Shown: positions 20,015 to 30,825 of the stretch, piece by piece
How the letters are laid out: the number at the start of each line of letters is the position of its first letter
Numbering within the stretch: the stretch's first letter is position 1
DNA from: Crithidia sp. LVH-60A
Taxonomy: Eukaryota > Euglenozoa > Kinetoplastea > Trypanosomatida > Trypanosomatidae
Length of the DNA: 64,000 nucleotides
Direction of reading: 5' to 3'
NCBI GenBank assembly: GCA_030078075.1
Contig: CP119672.1
Coordinates: forward strand, 744,001 to 808,000
Made by a program: the position numbers and the translations under genes
The notes under the pieces: generated by a model
What the model saw: the letters and a program-made list of their open reading frames with translations, nothing else
Told to the model about the DNA's origin: nothing
Database searches by the model: none

Positions 20015-20446
20015 CTAGTAGCAGCCGCAGCCGCAGCCGCAGTTGTTGCCGCTGGAGGTGTTCTTACTGACGTAGGCTCCCTGCGCAATGCAGGTCACGG
20101 GGACACAGAGGAAGCCCATCTTCTGCTCCGCCGTGCACACAACGTACAGCATGCCGTCGTCGGCCTGCTTGCACGCGTCGTGCAGCTCGCCGAGCGTCGT
20201 CTCCGCCGCAACGGCGCAGCCGGCAACGGACAGCGCCACCGGCTTCTTCGCGCTGACGCCGCTCAGCCCGCGCACGCCGGCACCAAGCTGCGCAACCGTC
20301 GCGTCGCGCGGCAGCACGCTGAAGTGCACCTTGCCGCCCAGCGCGCTCTCCACCACAACCGGCACGCCGCTCGCCTTCTCCGCCAGCAGGCTGGCGCACT
20401 TCGCCACGCGCTCCTCCACAGAGGTCGACGACACGTAGGCGGACAT
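20015..20446 (-). CDS. ATG8-like: g15: ATG8-like precursor, class D exemplar, 143 aa
   Basis: Core: Ser9, L-L-A-E-K-A-S-G at 20-27, V-P-V-V-V-E 28-33, F-S-V-L-P-R-D-A-T-V 42-51, G-A-G-V-R-G-L-S-G 55-63, D-D-G-M-L-Y-V 96-102, then V-C-T-A-E-Q-K-M and Gly111. The 32-residue tail is hydrophobic first (F-L-C-V-P-V-T-C-I-A-Q-G-A-Y-V), then S-K-N-T-S-S-G-N-N, and ends C-G-C-G-C-G-C-Y, coded by a t-g-c-g-g-c hexamer repeat ending at the TAG at 20015. Six Cys lie in the tail (114, 119, 136, 138, 140, 142). Presumed processing after Gly111 would remove all of it. The frame is open upstream, but which upstream frame is open changes between copies, so M-S-A-Y is taken as the start. Confidence 0.85.
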   Translation of the reverse strand: MSAYVSSTSVEERVAKCASLLAEKASGVPVVVESALGGKVHFSVLPRDATVAQLGAGVRGLSGVSAKKPVALSVAGCAVAAETTLGELHDACKQADDGMLYVVCTAEQKMGFLCVPVTCIAQGAYVSKNTSSGNNCGCGCGCY

Positions 20447-21561
20447 GGTGCTTGAGAGAGCGGGTCTGTGTGTGTGTGTGGGGGATGATTTGGGGGTCGG
20501 GGTGGGATTTGGGGCTCGGTGTGGGAGGACTGGCTGGGGTGTTGGCAGGGGGAGTGCGCAGAGAAGTCTTTGCGTCGCGCAAACGTGCAGTTGCCCGGAA
20601 GCGCACAGCGGTGCACCAGGGACGGCGTGTGTGTGTGTGGGCGGGAGAGGGAGGGAGAGAGAGAAACGGGAGGGGCGGAAGGGGGCAGAGAGGTGAGAGC
20701 AAACACACGGAGAAGACGCACCACACAAGCTGTGCCGCACTCCACAAGAGGGGGCACAGTGGAAGCGCGTGGGGGGACAAGCCGCAGTGCAGCCGCAGAA
20801 GGAGAAGCGTCCAGGCCGGGCCAACCGTCCCACCCGCGGAGGCACAGCACACCGCCCACGCGCACGGCAGACAACTCGCGCAGTCGTCGCCCATGCAGTC
20901 CACGCCACGACGCACAGGCGCGTGGCCCAGTCGGCCTTGCTCCCTTTCGCTATGTCTTTCGTCTGTTTCACATCATCAAGCACCGGCTGCTGGGGAACGG
21001 CGCGGCGCAGGGCACGACGCGGACACCTCTATCGAGTGTGTCCTCCGTTGTCGTGCCTCGCGGAGCACCGTCAGCGCCGTGACGGAGAGAAAGCACCGGA
21101 TAAAGCTGCGCATCAGCGAGCCAGCACATATAAATAAACATGAAATGAGAGAAGAAAGAAGCCGAAAAGCCGGGGGGCGAGAGCGGGGCAGCGCGGACGG
21201 CGTGACGGTAGGCGACACACACGCCGCTGGTCAGTCCCGCGCACCACCGCTCCCGTCGACACCAGCGGTCTGTGCACACGTCGTTGATGCAGCGGAGGGC
21301 GTCAACGGCGGCTACAAGGAGAAAATAAAAAGAACAGCGGGGGGAGAGAGAGGAAACAAAGACAGCTGCAGAGAATAAAATGAGATGTGCACACCCGGCT
21401 GCAGAACGGGTAGAAAAAGTAAAATAGTAATAAAAAAAGAATACCGGAGCACGTTGGCTCCCTTCATTTCTTGAGCGTGATCGAGTCAGACACGCCGGTT
21501 CTTGCGGACGCGAGCAGCTCGGGTTGCACGCCCAAAGGCGCCGCTCTTTGGCATGTGACGC
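20447..21561 (-). other. Class D spacer (exemplar)
   Basis: Non-coding, about 1.115 kb, repeated between all class D genes with few differences. Next to the start is a GT/CA microsatellite of variable length, then the presumed 5' UTR, pyrimidine tracts at 20643-20696, a GC-rich middle and A/T-rich stretches near 21120-21150, 21320-21390 and 21415-21445. A frame open across it and into g15 is in phase in some copies and out of phase in others because of G-run indels. Confidence 0.72.
20568..20696 (-). promoter_or_regulatory. Predicted pyrimidine tract and spliced-leader acceptor, class D (g15)
   Basis: On the minus strand the C/T block complementary to 20643-20696 is followed about 75 nt later by its first AG, in G-A-C-G-C-A-A-A-G (20569-20568). 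This predicts a 121-nt 5' UTR. A second possible site is the C-C-C-C-A-G about 35 nt further on. All class D and E units keep both. Confidence 0.45.
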
Positions 21562-21993
21562 CTAGTAGCAGCCGCAGCCGCAGCCGCAGTTGTTGCCGCT
21601 GGAGGTGTTCTTACTGACGTAGGCTCCCTGCGCAATGCAGGTCACGGGGACACAGAGGAAGCCCATCTTCTGCTCCGCCGTGCACACAACGTACAGCATG
21701 CCGTCGTCGGCCTGCTTGCACGCGTCGTGCAGCTCGCCGAGCGTCGTCTCCGCCGCAACGGCGCAGCCGGCAACGGACAGCGCCACCGGCTTCTTCGCGC
21801 TGACGCCGCTCAGCCCGCGCACGCCGGCACCAAGCTGCGCAACCGTCGCGTCGCGCGGCAGCACGCTGAAGTGCACCTTGCCGCCCAGCGCGCTCTCCAC
21901 CACAACCGGCACGCCGCTCGCCTTCTCCGCCAGCAGGCTGGCGCACTTCGCCACGCGCTCCTCCACAGAGGTCGACGACACGTAGGCGGACAT
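21562..21993 (-). CDS. ATG8-like: g16: ATG8-like precursor, class D, 143 aa
   Basis: Protein identical to g15 (Val115, Ile120). Its 5' spacer switches from D-type to B/C-type sequence near 22540-22590, the left edge of the g17 conversion tract. Confidence 0.85.
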   Translation of the reverse strand: MSAYVSSTSVEERVAKCASLLAEKASGVPVVVESALGGKVHFSVLPRDATVAQLGAGVRGLSGVSAKKPVALSVAGCAVAAETTLGELHDACKQADDGMLYVVCTAEQKMGFLCVPVTCIAQGAYVSKNTSSGNNCGCGCGCY

Positions 21994-23108
21994 GGTGCTT
22001 GAGAGAGCGGGTCTGTGTGTGTGTGTGGGGGATGATTTGGGGGTCGGGGTGGGATTTGGGGCTCGGTGTGGGAGGACTGGCTGGGGTGTTGGCAGGGGGA
22101 GTGCGCAGAGAAGTCTTTGCGTCGCGCAAACGTGCAGTTGCCCGGAAGCGCACAGCGGTGCACCAGGGACGGCGTGTGTGTGTGTGGGCGGGAGAGGGAG
22201 GGAGAGAGAGAAACGGGAGGGGCGGAAGGGGGCAGAGAGGTGAGAGCAAACACACGGAGAAGACGCACCACACAAGCTGTGCCGCACTCCACAAGAGGGG
22301 GCACAGTGGAAGCGCGTGGGGGGACAAGCCGCAGTGCAGCCGCAGAAGGAGAAGCGTCCAGGCCGGGCCAACCGTCCCACCCGCGGAGGCACAGCACACC
22401 GCCCACGCGCACGGCAGACAACTCGCGCAGTCGTCGCCCATGCAGTCCACGCCACGACGCACAGGCGCGTGGCCCAGTCGGCCTTGCTCCCTTTCGCTAT
22501 GTCTTTCGTCTGTTTCACATCATCAAGCACCGGCTGCTGCGGAACGGCGCGGCGCAGGGCACGACGCGGACACCTCTATCGAGTGTGTCCTCCGCTGTCG
22601 TGCCTCGCGGAGCACCGTCAGCGCCGTGACGGAGAGAAAGCACCGGATAAAGCTGCGCATCAGCGAGCCAACACATATAAAAAAATATATATGAAATGAG
22701 AGGAAAGAAGCCGAAAAGCCGGGGAGCGAGAGCGGGGCAGCGCGGACGGCGTGACGGTAGGCGACACACACGCCGCTGGTCAGTCCCGCGCACCACCGCT
22801 CCCGTTACCACCAGCGGTCTGTGCACACGTCGTCGTCGACGCAGCGGATGGCGTCGAGAGAGGCTACAAGAATAAAACCAAAAAAAAAGCGGGATAAGAG
22901 AGGGGATACAAAGACAGCTGCAGAGAAAAATGAGATGTGCACACCCGGCTGCAGAACGGGTAGAAGGAATACGAAAAAAGGAAAAGGAATATCGGAACAC
23001 GTTGGCTACGTTCCTTTCCTGATCGTGATCGAGTCATACACGTCGGTTCTTGGGGCCGCGGGTATCTCGGGTGCACGCTCAGAGGCGTTGTTCTTTGGCG
23101 TATGACGC

Positions 23109-23528
23109 CTAGTAGCAGCAGTAGCAGCAGCCGTTGTTGTGGCCGCTGCGGTAGTAGAAGCCCTGCGCGAGGCAGGTGACGGGAGCAATAAGGCCACCCA
23201 TCTTCTGCTCCGCCGTGCACACAACGTACAGCATGCCGTCGTCGGCCTGCTTGCACGCGTCGTGCAGCTCGCCGAGCGTCGTCTCCGCCGCAACGGCGCA
23301 GCCGGCAACGGACAGCGCCACCGGCTTCTTCGCGCTGACGCCGCTCAGCCCGCGCACGCCGGCACCAAGCTGCGCAACCGTCGCGTCGCGCGGCAGCACG
23401 CTGAAGTGCACCTTGCCGCCCAGCGCGCTCTCCACCACAACCGGCACGCCGCTCGCCTTCTCCGCCAGCAGGCTGGCGCACTTCGCCACGCGCTCCTCCA
23501 CAGAGGTCGACGACACGTAGGCGGACAT
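23109..23528 (-). CDS. ATG8-like: g17: ATG8-like precursor, D core with C tail (chimera), 139 aa
   Basis: The N-terminal half is class D (Ser9, L-L-A-E-K-A-S-G loop) and the 5' flank is class D. The tail after Gly111 is the 28-residue class C tail ending C-C-Y-C-C-Y, and the 3' flank (about 22590-23108) matches the spacer beside g11/g13. The switch lies within the core, in the stretch where C and D proteins are identical. The simplest reading is gene conversion or unequal crossing-over from a C donor. The frame is intact. Confidence 0.85.
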   Translation of the reverse strand: MSAYVSSTSVEERVAKCASLLAEKASGVPVVVESALGGKVHFSVLPRDATVAQLGAGVRGLSGVSAKKPVALSVAGCAVAAETTLGELHDACKQADDGMLYVVCTAEQKMGGLIAPVTCLAQGFYYRSGHNNGCCYCCY

Positions 23529-24375
23529 GGTGCTTGAGAGGGCGGGTGTGTGTGTGTGTGTGTGGGATGATTTGGGGGTCGGGGTGGGATTTGGGGCTCG
23601 GTGTGGGAGGACTGGCTGGGGTGTTGGCAGGGGGAGTGCGCAGAGAAGTCTTTGCGTCGCGCAAACGTGCAGTTGCCCGGAAGCGCACAGCGGTGCACCA
23701 GGGACGGCGTGTGTGTGTGTGGGCGGGAGAGGGAGGGAGAGAGAGAAACGGGAGGGGCGGAAGGGGGCAGAGAGGTGAGAGCAAACACACGGAGAAGACG
23801 CACCACACAAGCTGTGCCGCACTCCACAAGAGGGGGCACAGTGGAAGCGCGTGGGGGGACAAGCCGCAGTGCAGCCGCAGAAGGAGAAGCGTCCAGGCCG
23901 GGCCAACCGTCCCACCCGCGGAGGCACAGCACACCGCCCACGCGCACGGCAGACAACTCGCGCAGTCGTCGCCCATGCAGTCCACGCCACGACGCACAGG
24001 CGCGTGGCCCAGTCGGCCTTGCTCCCTTTCGCTATGTCTTTCGTCTGTTTCACATCATCAAGCACCGGCTGCTGGGGAACGGCGCGGCGCAGGGCACGAC
24101 GCGGACACCTCTATCGAGTGTGTCCTCCGTTGTCGTGCCTCGCGGAGCACCGTCAGCGCCGTGACGGAGAGAAAGCACCGGATAAAGCTGCGCATCAGCG
24201 AGCCAGCACATATAATTAAACATGAAATGAGAGAAGAAAGAAGCCGAAAAGCCGGGGAGCAAGAGCGGGGCAGCGCGGACGGCGTGACGGTAGGCGACAC
24301 ACACGCCGCTGGTCAGTCCCGCGCACCACCGCTCCCGTCGACACCAGCGGTCTGTGCACACGTCGTTGATGCAGG

Positions 24376-24395
24376 GGAGGGGGTCAACGGGGGGC

Positions 24396-24426
<31 letters not shown>

Positions 24427-24433
24427 AGAAAAG

Positions 24434-24469
<36 letters not shown>

Positions 24470-24487
24470 AAAAACGGCCCAGAAAAG

Positions 24488-24532
<45 letters not shown>

Positions 24533-24880
24533 CGCTTCCTTTTTTTTTTTGAGAAAGAAAAAAAAAAACACCCCCCTGCGTGCGGGAGCAGGGAGGGCAG
24601 GGGGCCCCAAACAAACGCCCCCCCCTCTGTGAAAGGAGCCCCCGAAGGACCACCCCCCCCCCCACCCCCGCGGGGGGGAGGGGTTTTTGTTATAAAAAGC
24701 CCCCCCCCCCCAAAGAACACGGCGCGAAAAAAAAAAAAAAAACCCCCCCCCCCCCCCAAAAAAAAAAAAAAAACACAACCCCCCGCTCGCCCCGCCCTCA
24801 ACCCCCCCGGGCGGCGCGCCCCGGCCACCCCCCCCCCCGCAACCGGGAACCCCAAAAGCCAACCCCCCCCGTTCTTTACG
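24376..24880. other. Corrupted homopolymer-rich patch 3, overwriting most of g18
   Basis: Replaces the spacer end, tail and second half of the core of g18. Unit length is about normal (1540 bp), so the underlying DNA is probably an ordinary class D unit. Confidence 0.75.
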
Positions 24881-25068
24881 CCGCTCAGCCCGCGCACGCC
24901 GGCACCAAGCTGCGCAACCGTCGCGTCGCGCGGCAGCACGCTGAAGTGCACCTTGCCGCCCAGCGCGCTCTCCACCACAACCGGCACGCCGCTCGCCTTC
25001 TCCGCCAGCAGGCTGGCGCACTTCGCCACGCGCTCCTCCACAGAGGTCGACGACACGTAGGCGGACAT
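24880..25068 (-). pseudogene. g18: ATG8-like copy, only first ~63 codons readable
   Basis: Class D from the start at 25068 through G-A-G-V-R-G-L-S-G, then the sequence dissolves into homopolymer-rich noise (24376-24880) that still loosely tracks the normal unit, for example a damaged form of the c-a-t-t-t-c-t-t-g-a-g-c stretch near 24540. The spacing to g17 (1540 bp) fits a whole unit. This is more likely a full gene hidden by poor consensus than a true deletion. Nothing can be said of its glycine or tail. Confidence 0.6.
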
Positions 25069-26182
25069 GGTGCTTGAGAGGGCGGGTGTGTGTGTGTGTG
25101 TGGGATGATTTGGGGGTCGGGGTGGGATTTGGGGCTCGGTGTGGGAGGACTGGCTGGGGTGTTGGCAGGGGGAGTGCGCAGAGAAGTCTTTGCGTCGCGC
25201 AAACGTGCAGTTGCCCGGAAGCGCACAGCGGTGCACCAGGGACGGCGTGTGTGTGTGTGGGCGGGAGAGGGAGGGAGAGAGAGAAACGGGAGGGGCGGAA
25301 GGGGGCAGAGAGGTGAGAGCAAACACACGGAGAAGACGCACCACACAAGCTGTGCCGCACTCCACAAGAGGGGGGCACAGTGGAAGCGCGTGGGGGACAA
25401 GCCGCAGTGCAGCCGCAGAAGGAGAAGCGTCCAGGCCGGGCCAACCGTCCCACCCGCGGAGGCACAGCACACCGCCCACGCGCACGGCAGACAACTCGCG
25501 CAGTCGTCGCCCATGCAGTCCACGCCACGACGCACAGGCGCGTGGCCCAGTCGGCCTTGCTCCCTTTCGCTATGTCTTTCGTCTGTTTCACATCATCAAG
25601 CACCGGCTGCTGGGGAACGGCGCGGCGCAGGGCACGACGCGGACACCTCTATCGAGTGTGTCCTCCGTTGTCGTGCCTCGCGGAGCACCGTCAGCGCCGT
25701 GACGGAGAGAAAGCACCGGATAAAGCTGCGCATCAGCGAGCCAGCACATATAATTAAACATGAAATGAGAGAAGAAAGAAGCCGAAAAGCCGGGGAGCAA
25801 GAGCGGGGCAGCGCGGACGGCGTGACGGTAGGCGACACACACGCCGCTGGTCAGTCCCGCGCACCACCGCTCCCGTCGACACCAGCGGTCTGTGCACACG
25901 TCGTTGATGCAGCGGAGGGCGTCAACGGCGGCTACAAGGAGAAAATAAAAAGAACAGCGGGGGGAGAGAGAGGAAACAAAGACAGCTGCAGAGAATAAAA
26001 TGAGATGTGCACACCCGGCTGCAGAACGGGTAGAAAAAGTAAAATAGTAATAAAAAAAAGAATACCGGAGCACGTTGGCTCCCTTCATTTCTTGAGCGTG
26101 ATCGAGTCAGACACGCCGGTTCTTGCGGACGCGAGCAGCTCGGGTTGCACGCCCAAAGGCGCCGCTCTTTGGCATGTGACGC

Positions 26183-26614
26183 CTAGTAGCAGCCGCAGCC
26201 GCAGCCGCAGTTGTTGCCGCTGGAGGTGTTCTTACTGACGTAGGCTCCCTGCGCAATGCAGGTCACGGGGACACAGAGGAAGCCCATCTTCTGCTCCGCC
26301 GTGCACACAACGTACAGCATGCCGTCGTCGGCCTGCTTGCACGCGTCGTGCAGCTCGCCGAGCGTCGTCTCCGCCGCAACGGCGCAGCCGGCAACGGACA
26401 GCGCCACCGGCTTCTTCGCGCTGACGCCGCTCAGCCCGCGCACGCCGGCACCAAGCTGCGCAACCGTCGCGTCGCGCGGCAGCACGCTGAAGTGCACCTT
26501 GCCGCCCAGCGCGCTCTCCACCACAACCGGCACGCCGCTCGCCTTCTCCGCCAGCAGGCTGGCGCACTTCGCCACGCGCTCCTCCACAGAGGTCGACGAC
26601 ACGTAGGCGGACAT
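26183..26614 (-). CDS. ATG8-like: g19: ATG8-like precursor, class D, 143 aa
   Basis: Protein identical to g15. Its 5' flank carries a private combination (g-t-g-a-g-a-g-g-g-c-t-g-g and g-c-a-a-c-a-g-g-g) shared with g20, indicating a recent duplication of these two whole units. Confidence 0.85.
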   Translation of the reverse strand: MSAYVSSTSVEERVAKCASLLAEKASGVPVVVESALGGKVHFSVLPRDATVAQLGAGVRGLSGVSAKKPVALSVAGCAVAAETTLGELHDACKQADDGMLYVVCTAEQKMGFLCVPVTCIAQGAYVSKNTSSGNNCGCGCGCY

Positions 26615-27729
26615 GGTGCTTGAGAGAGCGGGTCTGTGTGTGTGTGTGGGGGATGATTTGGGGGTCGGGGTGGGATTTGGGGCTCGGTGTGAGAGGGCTG
26701 GCTGGGGTGTTGGCAGGGGGAGTGCGCAGAGAAGTCTTTGCGTCGCGCAAACGTGCAGTTGCCCGGAAGCGCACAGCGGTGCAACAGGGACGGCGTGTGT
26801 GTGTGTGGGCGGGAGAGGGAGTGAGAGAGAGAGAAACGGGAGGGGGCGGAAGGGGGCAGAGAGGTGAGAGCAAACACACGGAGAAGACGCACCACACAAG
26901 CTGTGCCGCACTCCACAAGAGGGGGGCACAGTGGAAGCGCGTGGGGGACAAGCCGCAGTGCAGCCGCAGAAGGAGGAGCGTCCAGGCCGGGCCAGCCGTC
27001 CCACCCGCGGAGGCACACCACACCGCCCACGCGCACGGCAGACAACTCGCGCAGTCGTCGCCCATGCAGTCCACGCCACGACGCACAGGCGCGTGGCCCA
27101 GTCGGCCTTGCTCCCTTTCGCTATGTCTTTCGTCTGTTTCACATCATCAAGCACCGGCTGCTGGGGAACGGCGCGGCGCAGGGCACGACGCGGACACCTC
27201 TATCGAGTGTGTCCTCCGTTGTCGTGCCTCGCGGAGCACCGTCAGCGCCGTGACGGAGAGAAAGCACCGGATAAAGCTGCGCATCAGCGAGCCAGCACAT
27301 ATAAATAAACATGAAATGAGAGAAGAAAGAAGCCGAAAAGCCGGGGGGCGAGAGCGGGGCAGCGCGGACGGCGTGGCGGTAGGACACACGCCGCTGGTCA
27401 GTCCCGCGCACCACCGCTCCCGTCGACACCAGCGGTCTGTGCACACGTCGTTGATGCAGCGGAGGGCGTCAACGGCGGCTACAAGGAGAAAATAAAAAGA
27501 ACAGCGGGGGGAGAGAGAGGAAACAAAGACAGCTGCAGAGAATAAAATGAGATGTGCACACCCGGCTGCAGAACGGGTAGAAAAAGTAAAATAGTAATAA
27601 AAAAAAGAATACCGGAGCACGTTGGCTCCCTTCATTTCTTGAGCGTGATCGAGTCAGACACGCCGGTTCTTGCGGACGCGAGCAGCTCGGGTTGCACGCC
27701 CAAAGGCGCCGCTCTTTGGCATGTGACGC

Positions 27730-28161
27730 CTAGTAGCAGCCGCAGCCGCAGCCGCAGTTGTTGCCGCTGGAGGTGTTCTTACTGACGTAGGCTCCCTGCG
27801 CAATGCAGGTCACGGGGACACAGAGGAAGCCCATCTTCTGCTCCGCCGTGCACACAACGTACAGCATGCCGTCGTCGGCCTGCTTGCACGCGTCGTGCAG
27901 CTCGCCGAGCGTCGTCTCCGCCGCAACGGCGCAGCCGGCAACGGACAGCGCCACCGGCTTCTTCGCGCTGACGCCGCTCAGCCCGCGCACGCCGGCACCA
28001 AGCTGCGCAACCGTCGCGTCGCGCGGCAGCACGCTGAAGTGCACCTTGCCGCCCAGCGCGCTCTCCACCACAACCGGCACGCCGCTCGCCTTCTCCGCCA
28101 GCAGGCTGGCGCACTTCGCCACGCGCTCCTCCACAGAGGTCGACGACACGTAGGCGGACAT
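27730..28161 (-). CDS. ATG8-like: g20: ATG8-like precursor, class D, 143 aa
   Basis: Protein identical to g15 and g19. It shares the private 5'-flank variants of g19, 1547 bp away, but differs in G-run lengths of the spacer, which changes which upstream frame is open. Confidence 0.85.
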   Translation of the reverse strand: MSAYVSSTSVEERVAKCASLLAEKASGVPVVVESALGGKVHFSVLPRDATVAQLGAGVRGLSGVSAKKPVALSVAGCAVAAETTLGELHDACKQADDGMLYVVCTAEQKMGFLCVPVTCIAQGAYVSKNTSSGNNCGCGCGCY

Positions 28162-29278
28162 GGTGCTTGAGAGAGCGGGTCTGTGTGTGTGTGTGGGGGA
28201 TGATTTGGGGGTCGGGGTGGGATTTGGGGCTCGGTGTGAGAGGGCTGGCTGGGGTGTTGGCAGGGGGAGTGCGCAGAGAAGTCTTTGCGTCGCGCAAACG
28301 TGCAGTTGCCCGGAAGCGCACAGCGGTGCAACAGGGACGGCGTGTGTGTGTGTGGGCGGGAGAGGGAGTGAGAGAGAGAGAAACGGGAGGGGCGGAAGGG
28401 GGCAGAGAGGTGAGAGCAAACACACGGAGAAGACGCACCACACAAGCTGTGCCGCACTCCACAAGAGGGGGCACAGTGGAAGCGCGTGGGGGACAAGCCG
28501 CAGTGCAGCCGCAGAAGGAGGAGCGTCCAGGCCGGGCCAGCCGTCCCACCCGCGGAGGCACACCACACCGCCCACGCGCACGGCAGACAACTCGCGCAGT
28601 CGTCGCCCATGCAGTCCACGCCACGACGCACAGGCGCGTGGCCCAGTCGGCCTTGCTCCCTTTCGCTATGTCTTTCGTCTGTTTCACATCATCAAGCACC
28701 GGCTGCTGCGGAACGGCGCGGCGCAGGGCACGACGCGGACACCTCTATCGAGTGTGTCCTCCGTTGTCGTGCCTCGCGGAGCACCGTCAGCGCCGTGACG
28801 GAGAGAAAGCACCGGATAAAGCTGCGCATCAGCGAGCCAGCACATATAAATAAACATGAAATGAGAGAAGAAAGAAGCCGAAAAGCCGGGGGGCGAGAGC
28901 GGGGCAGCGCGGACGGCGTGACGGTAGGCGACACACACGCCGCTGGTCAGTCCCGCGCACCACCGCTCCCGTCGACACCAGCGGTCTGTGCACACGTCGT
29001 TGATGCAGCGGAGGGCGTCAACGGCGGCTACAAGGAGAAAATAAAAAGGACAGCGGGGGGAGAGAGAGGAAACAAAGACAGCTGCAGAGAATAAAATGAG
29101 ATGTGCACACCCGGCTGCAGAACGGGTAGAAGAAGAAAAATAGTAATAAAAAAAAGAATACCGGAGCACGTTGGCTCCCTTCATTTCTTGAGCGTGATCG
29201 AGTCAGACACGCCGGTTCTTGCGGACGCGAGCAGCTCGGGTTGCACGCCCAGAGGCGCCGCTCTTTGGCATGTGACGC

Positions 29279-29710
29279 CTAGTAGCAGCCGCAGCCGCAG
29301 CCGCAGTTGTTGCCGCTGGAGGTGTTCTTACTGACGTAGGCTCCCTGCGCAATGCAGGTCACGGGGACACAGAGGAAGCCCATCTTCTGCTCCGCCGTGC
29401 ACACAACGTACAGCATGCCGTCGTCGGCCTGCTTGCACGCGTCGTGCAGCTCGCCGAGCGTCGTCTCCGCCGCAACGGCGCAGCCGGCAACGGACAGCGC
29501 CACCGGCTTCTTCGCGCTGACGCCGCTCAGCCCGCGCACGCCGGCACCAAGCTGCGCAACCGTCGCGTCGCGCGGCAGCACGCTGAAGTGCACCTTGCCG
29601 CCCAGCGCGCTCTCCACCACAACCGGCACGCCGCTCGCCTTCTCCGCCAGCAGGCTGGCGCACTTCGCCACGCGCTCCTCCACAGAGGTCGACGACACGT
29701 AGGCGGACAT
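29279..29710 (-). CDS. ATG8-like: g21: ATG8-like precursor, class D, 143 aa
   Basis: Protein identical to g15, with the g15/g16-type 5' flank (g-g-g-a-g-g-a-c-t-g-g). The 3' flank has A-to-G differences (c-c-c-a-g-a-g-g-c near 29250) shared with g22. Confidence 0.85.
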   Translation of the reverse strand: MSAYVSSTSVEERVAKCASLLAEKASGVPVVVESALGGKVHFSVLPRDATVAQLGAGVRGLSGVSAKKPVALSVAGCAVAAETTLGELHDACKQADDGMLYVVCTAEQKMGFLCVPVTCIAQGAYVSKNTSSGNNCGCGCGCY

Positions 29711-30825
29711 GGTGCTTGAGAGAGCGGGTCTGTGTGTGTGTGTGGGGGATGATTTGGGGGTCGGGGTGGGATTTGGGGCTCGGTGTGGGAGGACTGGCTG
29801 GGGTGTTGGCAGGGGGAGTGCGCAGAGAAGTCTTTGCGTCGCGCAAACGTGCAGTTGCCCGGAAGCGCACAGCGGTGCACCAGGGACGGCGTGTGTGTGT
29901 GTGGGCGGGAGAGGGAGGGAGAGAGAGAAACGGGAGGGGCGGAAGGGGGCAGAGAGGTGAGAGCAAACACACGGAGAAGACGCACCACACAAGCTGTGCC
30001 GCACTCCACAAGAGGGGGCACAGTGGAAGCGCGTGGGGGACAAGCCGCAGTGCAGCCGCAGAAGGAGGAGCGTCCAGGCCGGGCCAACCGTCCCACCCGC
30101 GGAGGCACAGCACACCGCCCACGCGCACGGCAGACAACTCGCGCAGTCGTCGCCCATGCAGTCCACGCCACGACGCACAGGCGCGTGGCCCAGTCGGCCT
30201 TGCTCCCTTTCGCTATGTCTTTCGTCTGTTTCACATCATCAAGCACCGGCTGCTGCGGAACGGCGCGGCGCAGGGCACGACGCGGACACCTCTATCGAGT
30301 GTGTCCTCCGTTGTCGTGCCTCGCGGAGCACCGTCAGCGCCGTGACGGAGAGAAAGCACCGGATAAAGCTGCGCATCAGCGAGCCAGCACATATAAATAA
30401 ACATGAAATGAGAGAAGAAAGAAGCCGAAAAGCCGGGGGGCGAGAGCGGGGCAGCGCGGACGGCGTGACGGTAGGCGACACACACGCCGCTGGTCAGTCC
30501 CGCGCACCACCGCTCCCGTCGACACCAGCGGTCTGTGCACACGTCGTTGATGCAGCGGAGGGCGTCAACGGCGGCTACAAGGAGAAAATAAAAAGGACAG
30601 CGGGGGGAGAGAGAGGAAACAAAGACAGCTGCAGAGAATAAAATGAGATGTGCACACCCGGCTGCAGAACGGGTAGAAGAAGAAAAATAGTAATAAAAAA
30701 AAGAATACCGGAGCACGTTGGCTCCCTTCATTTCTTGAGCGTGATCGAGTCAGACACGCCGGTTCTTGCGGACGCGAGCAGCTCGGGTTGCACGCCCAGA
30801 GGCGCCGCTCTTTGGCATGTGACGC

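Noticed and set aside
20015-20983. N-terminal extension of about 180 residues in frame with g15
   Set aside because: It is low-complexity (Thr-His-Pro-Ser-rich), crosses the presumed splice acceptor, and in other copies G-run indels put a different upstream frame in phase. A real extension would keep one frame.
24313-25494. g18 as a fusion protein with a Gly/Phe-rich tail
   Set aside because: The extra residues are translations of homopolymer noise.
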